Made by a program: the position numbers and the translations under genes
The notes under the pieces: model-generated
Database searches by the model: none
Told to the model about the DNA's origin: nothing
Seen by the model: only the letters and a program-made list of their open reading frames with translations
Assembly: GCA_026018925.1 (NCBI GenBank)
Contig: JAKSZU010000004.1
Location: 110,767,489-110,831,488, forward strand
Direction of reading: 5' to 3'
Source: Tupaia tana
Taxonomy: Eukaryota > Chordata > Mammalia > Scandentia > Tupaiidae
Length of the DNA: 64,000 nucleotides
In this document: one piece after another, positions 22,290 to 34,300 of the stretch
Numbering within the stretch: position 1 is the first letter of the stretch
Layout of the letters: each line of letters starts with the position of its first letter

Positions 22290-24602
22290 ATGGCAGAGGA
22301 GGTGTGGGTGGGCAGCTGGAGACCCCATCGCCCCCGGGGGCCCATCATGGCCCTCTACAGCAGCCCAGGACCCAAGTACCTGATTCCACCCACCACGGGT
22401 GAGCTTGAAAGCGAGGGCAGGGGAGGGCTTGTGGGCCGGTACCTGACTCCCAGCTGGGAGAAGGCGGGCCTGGCTGCAGGCTGCTCAGAGCCCACTGCCC
22501 ACACAGGCTTCATGAAACACACGCCCACCAAGCTGCGTGCACCGGCCTACAGCTTCCGTGGGGCGCCCATGCTCCTGGCGGAGAACTGCTCCCCAGGGCC
22601 CCGGTACAGCGTGAACCCCAGGATACTGAGGACGGGCAAGGACTTGGGCCCCGCCTACTCCATCCTGGGGCGCTACTACACTAAGACCATGCTGACCCCA
22701 GGCCCAGGTGAGCGACCCATCGCAGGCTCTTACCCCAGCAGGACCGTTCCAGCCTCAGCCCTGCCCCACGGGGTGGCCGCTGCACATCCCTGATCCTTGC
22801 CCTCCTGATATACTTTTCTGCTCTTGGGGAGACACCCCCAGGCCTGGGCAGAGCCTCGTGTTCAGCTTGGGCCTGGACCTTTCTCAGTCATGTCAGAACT
22901 CACTGCCCTGCCCAAAAAAGGTCCTGCCACCCTCGAAGACAGTGACTACATCCACCCTGGACACCCTCCAACCGAACCTGGTCACCTTCATGTCAGGGCC
23001 CAGAGGCCTGGCACCTGGGATGTCCGGAAGTCCTGCCTGAGCCCTCCAAGTAAGGCTGGGTGCCCACGCCCTCTGCTCCTCTCCCAGGCGACTACTTTCC
23101 AGAGAGATCTACCAAGCATGTGTTCGACTCGGCGCCCAGCCACTCCATCTCTGCCCGGACCAAGGCCTTCCGCGTGGACAGCACACCAGGTCTGTGGCAG
23201 CCCTGACGGTCCCCTGCCCACTGCACTCGGGGTGGGGCAGCCAGGGGCTGTTACTGCAGGACACAGGGAGCTGCAGGGCAGAAGCGGGCTGGGCCCTGCT
23301 CTCCCCTGAGGTCCGGCGTCCACCCTGCAGGCCCTGCTGCGTACATGCTGCCCGTGGTGATGGGCCCCCACACCGTGGGCAAGGTCTCCCAGCCCTCCTA
23401 CTCCATCAAAGGCCGAAGCAAGCTGGGCGGCTTCAGCGATGACCTGCACAAGGCAAGTGCCCCTGCCGCGGACAGAGCTCGGCCACCCGTCAGCCACGCC
23501 TTCCCTCTGGGACCCAGCACCACCAGCCCAGCTCTGCCCTGCCACGTGCTGGGGCCACAGTCCAGTGTGGCAGGACAGGGTGGCATGGACGGAAGGGGAG
23601 CGGAGAAGCCCTGAGCTATCTGGAGAGAGGGTTTCCAGCCGCGGAAACAGCCAGTGCAGAGGCCCTGGCAGCGCGTGCGGGAGCTGGTGGGGCCTGAGCA
23701 GGAGCAGCATCGCAGCCCCGGCAGCTCGTCTGCGTCCACCAGGATGGGCCCCCACACTGTGGGCAAGGTCTGGCACACACACGCAGACTGGCACACGCTG
23801 GGATGTCACTGCCACAGAGAGGCCGAAATCCAGGGACTGCACCTCACACCAAGCTGGCGTCCCACAGTATGAGGTGTTATCTCCAGTGGGACTGGGAAGG
23901 CACAGGGGCCAGCTTGGAGCTGACCCTGGGGACGGGGACTGGCACCCACCACCCGCGCTGCTCCCCTGCCCTTGGGGCCTCCTGCCCTGGGCTGGCCGAG
24001 CTTGTCTGAGCCTCTTTCGCCTCCCAGACCCCAGGTCCTGCAGCCTACCGCCAGACTGACGTGCAGGTGACCAAGTTCAAGGCCCCACAGTACACCATGG
24101 CTGCACGAGTAGAGCCTCCAGGGGACAAAACCCTCAAGCCAGGACCAGGAGCCCACAGCCCTGAGAAGGTGCAAGAAGGGCACAGCCCAGAGGCAGTGGG
24201 GGGTGGGGGGCATAGCTGGGAGGGCATGAGAAGGGCCTGCACCCCACAGGGGTCTCTGTGGCCATGTACTCTCGGCCCCAAAGGCAACCCTTCAGGGACA
24301 CGGAGCCAGAGTCTGCCCTGGTCCGCAGCCAACCAGCTGTGCCCGACACCGGCAGTCGCTGCTGCTGACTGCACTGTGTTCAAAGCCGCCCTCGTGGCCT
24401 TTATGCCTGTCCACCCTGGCTCTGGGTTCAACAGGGAGAGCAGCCCGGCGCCACCCAGGGCAGGGCCTGCAGGGTGAGGGCGCCAGCTCTCCTCACAGCC
24501 CCTCCTCTTCAGGTGACACTGACCAAGCCCTGCGCTCCCGTGGTCACCTTTGGCATCAAGCACTCTGACTACATGACCCCCCTGGTGGTGGACATCGAAT
24601 AG
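22290..24602 (+). CDS. ODF3: Outer dense fiber of sperm tails 3 / ciliary microtubule-associated protein 1A
   Basis: Six coding exons (22290-22398, 22507-22707, 23088-23189, 23331-23452, 24028-24168, 24513-24602) join to 254 codons plus stop, the length I recall for the human protein. The product belongs to the SHIPPO/ODF3 family of sperm-tail and ciliary microtubule-associated proteins. The family's Pro-Gly-Pro repeats are visible: SSPGPKYL, SPGPRYSV, TPGPGDYF, TPGPAAYM, TPGPAAYRQ and KPGPGAHSP. The protein ends HSDYMTPLVVDIE. Introns are GT-AG except intron 4, whose donor is AAG|GCAAGT (a GC-AG intron). An acceptor 12 bp before the ATG implies at least one upstream untranslated exon. The gene was renamed CIMAP1A. 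No membrane or signal segment is seen. Expression is expected in testis. Confidence 0.96.
23743..23772 (+). repeat. Echo of ODF3 exon 4 within intron 4
   Basis: GATGGGCCCCCACACTGTGG and the following GCAAGGTCT repeat exon 4 (23359-23387) with one difference in about 29 bases. The flanks match only loosely. It has no splice sites of its own. Confidence 0.75.
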
Positions 24603-24799
24603 CCCGGCCACACCGCCCACCCTGCGCGGCTACCCTCCACCTCTGCACACCGTTTCCTTGAGGGATCGCTGGGCTGTCAGGCTGTGGCTGGCGTGGCCCT
24701 CGGGGCAGGGACTGCTCCTTCGGACAATTGTGACGGGTTATTTTTTGTATGCTGCCTCCCCATATGCTAATCTTGTTCTCTGCTGTGCTCAGATTATGT

Positions 24800-24805
24800 A
24801 ATAAA
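24800..24805 (+). terminator. ODF3: Poly(A) signal of ODF3
   Basis: AATAAA 198 bp after the stop codon, followed by GT-rich sequence (GGTTTGTCTGGGG). Confidence 0.9.
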
Positions 24806-24829
24806 TCACAGATTCCATTAGTAAGGGTT

Positions 24830-25880
24830 TGTCTGGGGGAAGGATCAAACTTTTTGAAGGAGGGGCTTCTAAGGACTGGCTACACTGGCCCCATGGGGTC
24901 CCGCCCTGGCTTCCAGGACCTGGGGTCTGCACGGGAAGGTGGAAGGCCCAGAGCCTTGGGTGCCCACCCCACACCTGTCCCAGTGTTTTCCGCCTTGAAC
25001 TCCGGCCAGCCAGAGCCCTGCTTGTCCCATCCCAGGTGACTTCTCCTTCTGGGACAGGGTGTGTCCCTTAAACCTGGTCTGGAGCCTGTGATTGCCCCAA
25101 GGAGTCGGCGTACCACAGAAGCGACGCTGACTTGAGGCCAAGCACACAGCCTACAAAGGCCACAGCTTGGAGCTCACCTCCGGCACCGGGCGCGTGTGGT
25201 GAGGAAGCACAAGGCATGGCAAGGCCGCGTCCCAGGCAGTCGGCCAGCCAGGCCTTCAGCTCGCTCCAGCCCTCCCGGGAACTGCGAGCCGCCTTCACAC
25301 AGCCCAGCCCAGCTCTCCGCCGAGGACGCAGCCTGAGCTGGACAGCCACGGCTACCGTGCCGGTCTCCAACCGTGACCTCCGTACCACGAGGTCACCTCC
25401 TGCTCTCACGGGACGTCTGGGGAGCTCGGGTAACGTGGTTTAGATGACACAGTCGTGCGAGGGCCACGCAGCCGGGCCCGAACCGGGGACTGAGAGGCTG
25501 CCCAGGAGCCCAGGTCGGGTAAGGAAGAGGTCCGATTTCACCTCAGCTGGGCAGTGGCCCTGTCAGACACCTGCGGGCCCACCCCCTGCACCTGAGCCAC
25601 GCGCAGTCCAGCAGCCCACCCTCCGCCCCAACCATGCCAGGCTACTCCCTACACCTCCGTTCATTCATGTAATCCTTCCAAGAACATCCTCGCCAGCATC
25701 TGAGCGGCAGGCACCTGGCGGAGACTAAAGCAGCAGAAAGGAGTCTGTGGTCACCCGAGGCCAGCCCTGGGTGTGGGGGAGAGGGACACAGGAGCGGGTA
25801 AGGAAGGTCTACGGATCAGGGTCAGCTTCAGAACTCCCTTGAAGCCCAAGGAAACGACAACAGACCGTGATGACTTCGTG
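24830..25880. other. Spacer between ODF3 and BET1L 3' ends
   Basis: GC-rich unique sequence. Frames of 100 codons or so occur on both strands, with no known domain. Confidence 0.5.
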
Positions 25881-25899
25881 CAGCTGTTGGTTCCAGACT

Positions 25900-25905
25900 T
25901 TTATT
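25900..25905 (-). terminator. BET1L: Candidate poly(A) signal of BET1L
   Basis: AATAAA on the minus strand (TTTATT on plus). Using it would give BET1L a 3' untranslated region of about 2.1 kb. The 25.9-28.0 kb stretch contains no other gene that I recognise and no SINE. Confidence 0.65.
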
Positions 25906-28039
25906 GTCGAAATGCTGTCCTTGAGTAGCGGGGCAGAGCCTGCCGGTGTATACTTGGGCCCCAAGACCCTCTATGGTTTCCGGAGTCGGGGCAGTGCCCT
26001 GTGAGCAGGGTTCCATGGGAGGACGGGGCTCCCAGGAACCTGGTCTAACCCGGCGGCAGGGTGCCAATCTTCCTCCACAGAGGACTCAATGCAATGAGGA
26101 GGGTGGGGCGTGGGGAGGAAACTGCTAAGTTGTCAGGAAAATCCTGACGCAAAAAATGCCATGACTTTCCTGACAACCCAAAATGGCGGGAGGGGCTGCA
26201 GAGTGTGGAGGCCCAGGACGGGAGATGAGGCCAGGCAGAGACCTGGGGGGAAGAGGTAACAACTGGAGATCTGAGATGGTGAGAGCACTTCTCCAGGTGA
26301 AGGCCACTCCGAAGGGCAAAACCTAAATTCCTAGTGTGCATCAGTGAGGTGAGCATCCAATGATCCGGCCCAGCGGTGCACACAGCTGAGCGCGTTCTTG
26401 GGGCGCGGGGTGAGGACATCTTGTGTGCAGTGAGCAGACGGGGACACAGTACAGGCAGCTGCTACATGCTCGAGGACTAGGGGAGAAGTCCCTGATGAGC
26501 TGGGGGTTAGGCCAAAGCAACAGGGGCCTGCACAGGGCACCCAAGGAAGGGCACACCAGACTGGAACAGACACGCTGGGAGGGTTCCAGGGAAATGGCAA
26601 AGCCCCAGATGTGAACTGACCCTGTCAGGTGAGAAGTGAGGCCCCACTGGGTAAGTCAGGGTGGACCCTCCTCCTCCGAGCACCGAGGGCCCAGCCAGGT
26701 GCCATGTACGAGCCAGGCAACAAGAAAAGGGGCTGTGGCGACTGTGTGAGGAGAAAGGCGAGCCGGTGGACGGGATGGGGAGGGAAAACGGAAGGGCTGC
26801 AGGCCACAGGGGGAGCAGGCGCTCGGAAGCACAGCTGTGCTGACCTGCAGCCAGCCTGGAGCTCAGAGGCAGTTCTGGAGGGACAGCCAACAGTCCTCCA
26901 GGAGTGAAGGCGTGACCAGCAGACAGGCCGGGAACAAGGACAGGCAAAAGCAGGCCTCACGGCTCACTCCTTTCAGGTGTTCTAGAACATCAGGGTGCCA
27001 GACCTCCAGGCAGGGTGGGGTGGGAAGGGGTCATCGGACCTGGGAACACAGGGTTAGTCAAGTGGGCAGTGAGGGCCCAAGCAGAGGCAGGTGGGCACAG
27101 ACTACAGAGCCTGGGGACAAGGAGGGTGGCCCAGATGGACACCACAGCAAGGGGAGACCGGCTGAGGGAGAGGGCCTGGCGGGGGGCGAGTGACAGGCGA
27201 GCCCTACAGCAGCTGACGGCTGGCCCGTGGGCCCCGTGAGCAGCGCCTCTGCAGGGACGCCTCCCCACTAGCCCCCACGTACACTCTGCCTGCCTGAAAC
27301 GCCAGGCCAGCCTGTTTCTAGGTCTGTTCTCTAGTGCTGGGTAGATCCTGAATCCTGGGATCGTGTCCCTGCTCCTGGGCACACGCTGTGGGGCCAGGAT
27401 GCCAGCCCAGTGCACCTTCCCAGGCCGCAGTCCACTCCTTCCTCCACAGCCCCTCCTCTTTCTGCTAGTCTGTCTGCATCCACAGGCCCCAGGGGTAGGC
27501 ACACAGGCAGGCACCCCCGGTCACCATCCGGCCTCACTCAGCAGCCGTGGCAGACTCCAGGCTAGGAATCCTCAGGTGGAGGAGACGACACCTACTTGGG
27601 GTTCACAGCCACGGCCCCATCCTGTGCCGGCTCCACACCTCAGACCACAGTGGTGACCTCAACCAGATGAGGATGGGACGTAGAAGCCTTAAGACATCAG
27701 ACCCCAAGGGCTGAGGTGGCCTGCCAGTCATGGGGACACATCCGAGATCTGACAGCCATCCTGTTCACACAGTGGCCCCAGCTCTGCCGGTGTCTTTAGC
27801 ACCTGAAAGTGGGTGTAGGAACTGGGCCCTGGTTTCCCCGCAGGAAAGGGTGACTTCCACACGAGACCAGCCAACACGAGCCATCGGGCCATAAGCTGCC
27901 TTCACCTCTTGCCACACAGGAAGAAGATTCTTAACCCACGATCACAATTTCGAAGTATTCTGTAGGTAAGTCCTCTGGGGCAAGGGTGCCAGGCCGGGGA
28001 AGACCGTGGTTGCCCTTGGCACCCACTCAGGCCACTGGC

Positions 28040-30038
28040 TCACGTCCTTGTCCTCGACAAGAAGTAGGAGAGGATGAAGAAGGCCACAATCAGGCTCACG
28101 GCCATTCCACACAGAAGCTTCCGGTTGTCTCGCCCAGACCTCGCCATTGTAGAAAAACGCTTCACACTCCCTGTGAGCAGGTTGGTCATGCTTGTGAAAT
28201 CGGAGTCCTGAGGGAGAATCACAAAGTCACCTGGTAGCAGTGCCCTGACCTCTCACCCATTCCACGGAAGGGCGGGAAATGCCAGGGGCCTGCGCAGGTG
28301 GTGGTGGCTGCGACCCTTACCATGCCATCCAGGTACCGGTTTTGGTCTTCGGCATCTCTGTCGATGTCCAGAGCCAGCTGCTCAAAACACAGAAAGGTAG
28401 GGCTGGGCCAGGGCAGGCCGGAACCCAGCACTCGCCTCCCCTTGGGATCAGCCAGGCCCTGCCAACCGCTCTGCACCAAGCAGGGGCTAGAAAGCCCCAG
28501 GGGTCACCGGGGCCTCACACGAGTGAGCACAACCACAGGAAGGACGAGGGGAATGGAAAGCTGCCTGGAGCCCTTGACCCACCCCTGGGTCCCTGCTCTC
28601 CAAGGGCATCAGGTGGAGGTGAGGAGAGGCCCACCACTGACCGATTTGAGCCTGGTGACCTTAGAAGCTAGGTTGTCAGCCATCCGTTTGTTCTCCCGGT
28701 CTAGAATCTCCTCCACGGCACCGGGGCTCTGAGCTGCAAGGAGAGACTGAGGCTGAGGGTTTGGAACATGGTCTCTGGCCTGCCTTATTCCAACTGCACC
28801 TGGCATTTCAGACGTCTGCTGAGCAAGTTCAGCCCTAACCTGGGTTCCAGCATGTGGACCTCGCACACAGGAGCCAGTCTGCATGAACAGGTGACCCGTG
28901 CACACCAGGCGGATGGGAGGCTCCCACCACTGGTTAGCTGGAGGTGTACTGTCTGACACCAACTGGGCCAGAACTTGGACCAAGACCAGGGATGTCGGTA
29001 AGAGGCAATGCCTACCCCACGGATGCCACCACCTGTGAATGTGGGACCCCTCCTCCGAGGAAATCAGTACACTTTGGTGAGGGCAGAGAATGGGAAGGTC
29101 ACCCGGGAGAGCAGCAGGAACGTTCCTGCTGGGATGACCTGTGAACTGGGTCCCGAAGAGGTGACATGTAACTAGGGCAGGACATTAGAAAGGCCTTTCA
29201 CCACAGAGGACATGACTATGCAAAACTTCCCAACGTGGGGTCTGCTCACCTCTGCCTCCCACACAGAGTCTCCCAGGACACCCAGAGCACAGAGACCTGG
29301 CCTGAGACAGCCTTGTCCAGGTGATGTGAAATTCCTGTCACATCGCGTGGGTTAGACCCGCCTCGGCCTAAATGCTTTCATTGCTGGCCCTATGTGTGGG
29401 AAGAACCAGCCTCCGTGTGACCAATCTAAAGTTGGGGCGCAGGGACGAAGAATCTTTGCCATGTACAGACCCCAGAGGAAAGGGTGCCAGCACCCTGCCA
29501 ACCACTGTAAGTTAATTCTTTTAGCAATCAAACCAGCGCAGTGAGACAGACGTTAGCATCCCACTCAGCAGATGAGAACGCGGGTTCCAAGACGGGAAAC
29601 GGGGCATCCAGGGCCCAGGTCAGTAGTAGCCCCTGCTCCTAAGCGGCTAACCCCTGGCCGAGGCCACAGCCAGGCTCTAGTTCACCCATCACCTGCAGAA
29701 GGATCTGGTAGGGAGGAGGGAGTGGGGACCCTGTGTCCCGGGAAGAGGCATTGGTGCTGCGCGGGGCGGGGACCGCAACGGCCCCCTGCACGGCACGGCT
29801 GGGCCGTCGCACCCAGTCTCCCGCCCAGCGGGAGCGCAGACCAAAGCCTCCTGGTCCCGGCTTGGCCTGGAGAAACTCGGCTTCGCCTCCAAGGCCAGGG
29901 TCCTGCCCGCCGAGGTCACCCGAGAGCGGACCGGAGCGGGCAGGCACTCACGGCTCCTGCGAGACACGGCTTCCATCTCGGGCAGACCCGGCTCCATCGG
30001 CTCCGCATTCCCGGCTCACCCCTAGTCCAGTCCGCCAT
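28040..30038 (-). CDS. BET1L: Bet1-like Golgi vesicle SNARE (GS15)
   Basis: Four coding exons on the minus strand (30020-30038, 28642-28733, 28321-28377, 28040-28207) join to 111 codons plus stop, the known length of BET1L. The protein is a Qc-SNARE of intra-Golgi retrograde transport, working with syntaxin-5, GOSR1 and Ykt6. The order is a short N-terminus (MADWTRAQSP), a SNARE heptad region from about residue 15 to 77 (EEILDRENKRMADNLASKV, then ALDIDRDAEDQNRYLDGM), a basic linker (GRDNRKLLCGM), and a C-terminal membrane anchor (AVSLIVAFFILSYFLS) with only RTRT after it. That is a typical tail anchor. The first coding exon is only 19 bases. The long intron 1 is about 1.3 kb. All introns are GT-AG. 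No oddity was seen. Confidence 0.96.
29480..29620 (+). mobile_element. Possible MIR/L2-type fragment
   Basis: GTTAATTCTTTTAGCAATCA and CAGCAGATGAGAACGCGGGT recall the ancient 'bases before a gapped count' segment shared by MIR and L2 relatives. Very diverged. Confidence 0.3.
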
Positions 30039-30300
30039 CGTGCCCTGCTCCGGTTCCGCGGATCCGTCACCCACTCTGTCGCGGCCGCTACGGACGTGGC
30101 GCAGTCCCCGGGAAAACTTCCGGTCCCGCCCCCGGACAGCTGTGGTCCCGGCTCCACGCTGACCACACCCCTCCAAGACCCCGCCCCTTCCGCCTCGGGC
30201 TCTCTCGACTTCCGGCAGGAGGGGTGAGCGACGGCGGTGAGGGGGCGGGGACACGCGGGACGGAAGTGAGGTTGTTCTGACTTGTGGCTGGGGGCGGGCA
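29740..30300. promoter_or_regulatory. BET1L: BET1L promoter region, CpG-rich with ETS-like sites
   Basis: CpG dinucleotides are dense from about 29740 to 30300, around and upstream of the BET1L start codon. There is no TATA box. Three ETS-type motifs stand out: ACTTCCGG at 30116-30123 and 30208-30215, and CGGAAGTG at 30261-30268. Housekeeping promoters often use this design with GABP/ETS factors. Site use is inferred. Confidence 0.65.
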
Positions 30301-30764
30301 GGAGGCTGGGTGGGGTTCTAGTTGCGAAGGGCCTGCCGGGCAGAATTCACTCGCAGGATGGCGACAGAAGAGCGGGGTTCTCCTCGGTCCGCGGGGCCTG
30401 GCGTCCTCCGACAGGGGACGAGCAGGGCGCAGAAGGCCCGGGAGATCTGGTGAGGCTGGCATGACCCAGGCGGGATGACCGCCTCTGTAAAGTGGAGATA
30501 AGTGCCTGAGCGCTGCGTGCAACAGGTGCGAAGACACACACGCACGCACGCACGCTGGGCACCCTCACGATTTCGGCCTCTTAAAAGAGGGGGCGCGGGC
30601 CGGGCCGGACTGCCCGGGTGACATGGCCCGCACGGCCATTCCACCTTCTGCACCTGCTGCTCTTGCTGGAGCTGGCCTTCCTCCAGATCTTTGCCTGGGC
30701 GGCAGAAGTGGCGCTTCCTCAGAGTCTTTGCAGCCCATTACGGTCTCTCTCTCCTTTTTCAATC

Positions 30765-30910
30765 ATAGCACTGTGACCGCCTCAAGTCGTCTTATTTTTC
30801 CTAGTTTGTCTTTTTCTCTGGAACATAACTTCACGAAAGCAGGGACCCATAGGTCCTGTTCAGCAGCATCCCCAGCGCCTCGCATGTAGTAGGCGCCCAA
30901 CAAACGCCGG
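30765..30910 (+). mobile_element. L2 3'-end fragment
   Basis: ACTTCACGAAAGCAGGGACC, CCCAGCGCCTCGCATGTAG and TAGGCGCCCAACAAACG resemble the widespread 3' end of L2. Confidence 0.65.
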
Positions 30911-30939
30911 TCCTTGTCCTGTCTGTCCACTTCGGGTCC

Positions 30940-31310
30940 CCTTCCATCCCGCCGCTGCAGCGGGGCGTCAGTGTGTGTGTCGGGTGGGGTGAAGGGTAGA
31001 GATCCTCTCCTGTTGGAAATCGCGGCTCCAGAAGCCAGGGCGAGGGGGCTGGGCCCGGAGGTCAGCCAACCGCCCAGCCGGCTCTCGCTGCGAGACCGCG
31101 CCACCTTAAAGCGTGCAGCCCCGGCCCAGCCCCCGCCCGTCCCCAGTCTCAGCCCTGCCCCACCCCTGCAGCGCCGCGCACGCGCGTCCCGGCCTCCCCT
31201 GCGCGCCGACGCTGGGCTTCCTGGTCCTGGGCACTGAGGGCTTATTCGGATTTCGAGGGATTGCAGAGCGAGCCTCCTCCTTCCTTCCGGGCCCGACGTT
31301 CCCGGGCGCC
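30940..31310 (+). promoter_or_regulatory. RIC8A: RIC8A promoter region, CpG-rich
   Basis: CpG-rich and TATA-less, with GCGCACGCGCGTCCCGG at about 31171-31188 and further CpGs through the first exon. This is the expected location and style for a ubiquitously expressed gene. It is separate from the BET1L island by the L2 fragment. Confidence 0.6.
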
Positions 31311-34300
31311 ATGGAGCCCCGGGCGGTCGTGGATGCCGTGGAGACGGGGGAGGAGGACGTGATTATTGAAGCACTGAGGACGTACAACCGGGAGGTGAGC
31401 GGCAGCCGGTGGCTGTGCGTGTGCACGACGGGCCCCAGCGGGGCGTGGGGAGTGGGCGCAGGGAGCGCGGCAGGTTTGGGGTGAGCTGCTGGGAAGGAGT
31501 ACCTATGGGGACACCCGTGAGGGGCGACCAGAGTGCCTGGGGGCGCACCCATTGGAGGCAGGCGTGTAGGGGTGGGGCCTCACCCACTGGAGGGCGGGCT
31601 GAGTGTCTGGAGGCACACGGTGGCCAGGCGTGTAGCGGTGAGGGCGAGTGCTCAGAGCAGTGGCTGCATCCTCCGAGTTAAAGGCCGGGCCACCGCCCCG
31701 CAGAACCCCACGTGCACTCGAGCGTTCTGGTTCTCTCCGCAGCACTCCCAGAGCTTCACGTTTGATGATGCCCAGCAGGAAGACAGGAAGGTGGGTGCAG
31801 GCCTAAGGGGTGACAGGGCAGGGATGGGTGTGGCCCCGGGAAGAGGGGCGTGGTGGAGCCGCTCTTTTCCCTACCCACAGAGACTGGCGGACCTGCTGGT
31901 CTCGGTCCTCGAGCAGGGCTTGCCACCTTCCCACCGTGTCACCTGGCTGCAGACTGTGCGCATCCTGACTCGGGACCGCCGCTGCCTGGACCCATTCACC
32001 AGCCGCCAGAGCCTGCAGGCACTGGCCTGTTACGCTGGCGTCGCTGCCTCCGAGGGGTCCATTGCGGAGGCCCTCGACATGGATGTTGTCCTCGAGTCCC
32101 TCAAGTGCCTGTGCAACCTCGTGTTCAGCAGCCCGGTGGCGCAGATGCTGGCGGCAGAGGCCCGGCTGGTAGTGAGGCTGGCAGAGCGCCTGGGGCTGTA
32201 CCGCAAGAGGAGCTTCCCGCACGACGTCCAGTTCTTCGATCTGCGTCTCCTCTTCCTGCTCACTGCACTCCGCACAGACGTGCGCCAGCAGCTCTTTCAG
32301 GAGCTGCACGGGGTGCGCCTGCTGGCCGACACTCTGGAGCTGACCCTGGGGGTGACTCCTGAGGAGAGTCCCCCTGACGCCCTCCCCCCTGAAGAGACAG
32401 AGAGGGCGATGGAGATCCTCAAGGTGCTCTTCAACATCACCTTCGACTCCATCAAGAGGGAGGTGGACGAGGTAAGGGCTGGCCTGGGCCCACGGGTGGG
32501 GCTCAGTCCCGATGTCTCCCCTGGGACCTGCCACCTGCTGGAGTTTGTGTGTCAGACAAGGCTAGGGCAGGAGGGCCACTCAGCCTGTGGGGAGGAGACA
32601 GGACATGCTTATTTCCAGCAGGGGCCTGGGGAGGTCTCTGAGGGAGGGGAGGTGCATTTCTGTCCCTCTGGCATGGCAGGAGGGCTGAGTAGTCCCAGGG
32701 AGACTGGGCGGTTCCCCCCTGAGGCTGTGAGGATGGAGCCAGGGCACAGGGTGTGCCTTCCATCCCAGGGGAGCCTCCCCAGGGGAGCATCGGCCTTCTT
32801 CATTGGAAAAGTGCTCGTAGGACATTCGTGGGGTTTTTGGGAAACAGCAGTGGCTGCGTGTCGTCCCAGCGACTACACAGTCCCCTCGGACTGGCCGCAG
32901 GGCAGGTGTGCAGGAGTCAGGAGCCACACCGTCCCGGAGGACCTCAGCAGGCAGCAGTGACATCGAGGAGGCTCCTCACAGGAACCCCTTTCTCTCTGGT
33001 CAGGAAGACGCTGCCCTTTACCGGTACCTGGGCACGCTCCTACGGCACTGCGTGATGATCGCCGCTGCTGGAGAGCGCACAGAAGAGTTCCGTGGGTGAG
33101 GGCAGGCTGGGCCGGGCCGGTGCCCAGGTGTCTGGTGGGCAGGGCCCCGGGCCGGGCAGAGGAGCCAGGCCCCACCCCAGGGAGTCGACTTCATCTGGGC
33201 CTGAGGAGTTAGCAGTGTTTTTGGAGAGCCCCAGTGCTTCCAGGATGTGGTTAGATTAAGAACCGCGAATTACTGGGCAGGACTGTCACCGGGACCTTGA
33301 GCAGTGGTGGCGAGCAGCGTGGTACTTACAGCACAGTGTGGTCCCTGGCTCAGTTGTGATGACCTGCACCTAGGCCGTGTGGGTTTCCTGAGATGATCTG
33401 GTGTTCGATCCCGGACAGGGTGGGACAGGCAGGCATGTGCAGTTCTCAGTCCTTAGGGGACCTCACCCACCCGAGTGGGAGTGCCGCTGAGATCAGGCCC
33501 TGCCCTTGGCTCTGGCGGGCCCTAGTGCTGTTCTTCAGGCCCCTGACTGCAGCTCATGGCCCCCTGTAGGAGGCCTCAGGGAGGGTACCTGTGCTGGGGA
33601 TTAGCCCTCTCAGGACCCCCATCCCGTCTGTCACCAGCCATACAGTAAACCTCCTGGGGAACTTGCCCGCCAAGTGTCTGGACGTTCTCTTCACCCTGGA
33701 GCCACACAAAGGCTCCCTGGAGTTCATGGGCGTGAACATGGATGTGATCGGTGTTCTCCTCGCCTTCCTGGAGAAGCGCTTGCACCAGGTAGGCGGGCAG
33801 TGCTGGCCTCCCCAGGGGCTCTGCTTCTGCACCACCCACACTGGTGGGCAGAGACATGTCGGTGTGCTCCGGGCAGTTCTTCCCGCTGCTCCGTGGCTCC
33901 TCCCTGAGACCTGTGGGCATCCCCACACACAGAGGTTTCACTTCTGATTACCACGGGGAAGCGAGCTGCTCGGGGGTCTAGCGAGCTGCTCGTTATTGTC
34001 TAGGTCCCTAGGAGTCTCTTGGGTGGTCCAGAGAAGCCGCTCAGCTCCCACTTGTGACACTTACACTCCTGTCACTGTTCTGCCCTTGATGACAAGCTTC
34101 CCCTGTCCCTTGGCACCCTAAGGAGACCCACACAGGTTCCATTTCCTGCCACTGCACCACGGGACATCCGGATGTCACACAGTCCCTCCCTGACCTCCCA
34201 GACATTGAACAGGCCAGAATGGGGCAGGCCGAGGTGCCGCAGCCTGTGCCGTGTGAGCGGGGCGTGCGCAGTGCCCGCGGGCAGGTCGGGGCGGGGAGCC

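Noticed and set aside
22988-23842. 284-codon minus-strand frame across ODF3
   Set aside because: It is the shadow of ODF3 exons and GC-rich introns.
26507-26960. Frames of 111-146 codons between BET1L poly(A) and last exon
   Set aside because: They lie in the predicted BET1L 3' untranslated region, with no domain or initiation context.
31533-32960. A single 475-codon RIC8A frame
   Set aside because: Only 31743-31790 and 31881-32471 of it are exons. The rest is intron that happens to be open in the same frame.
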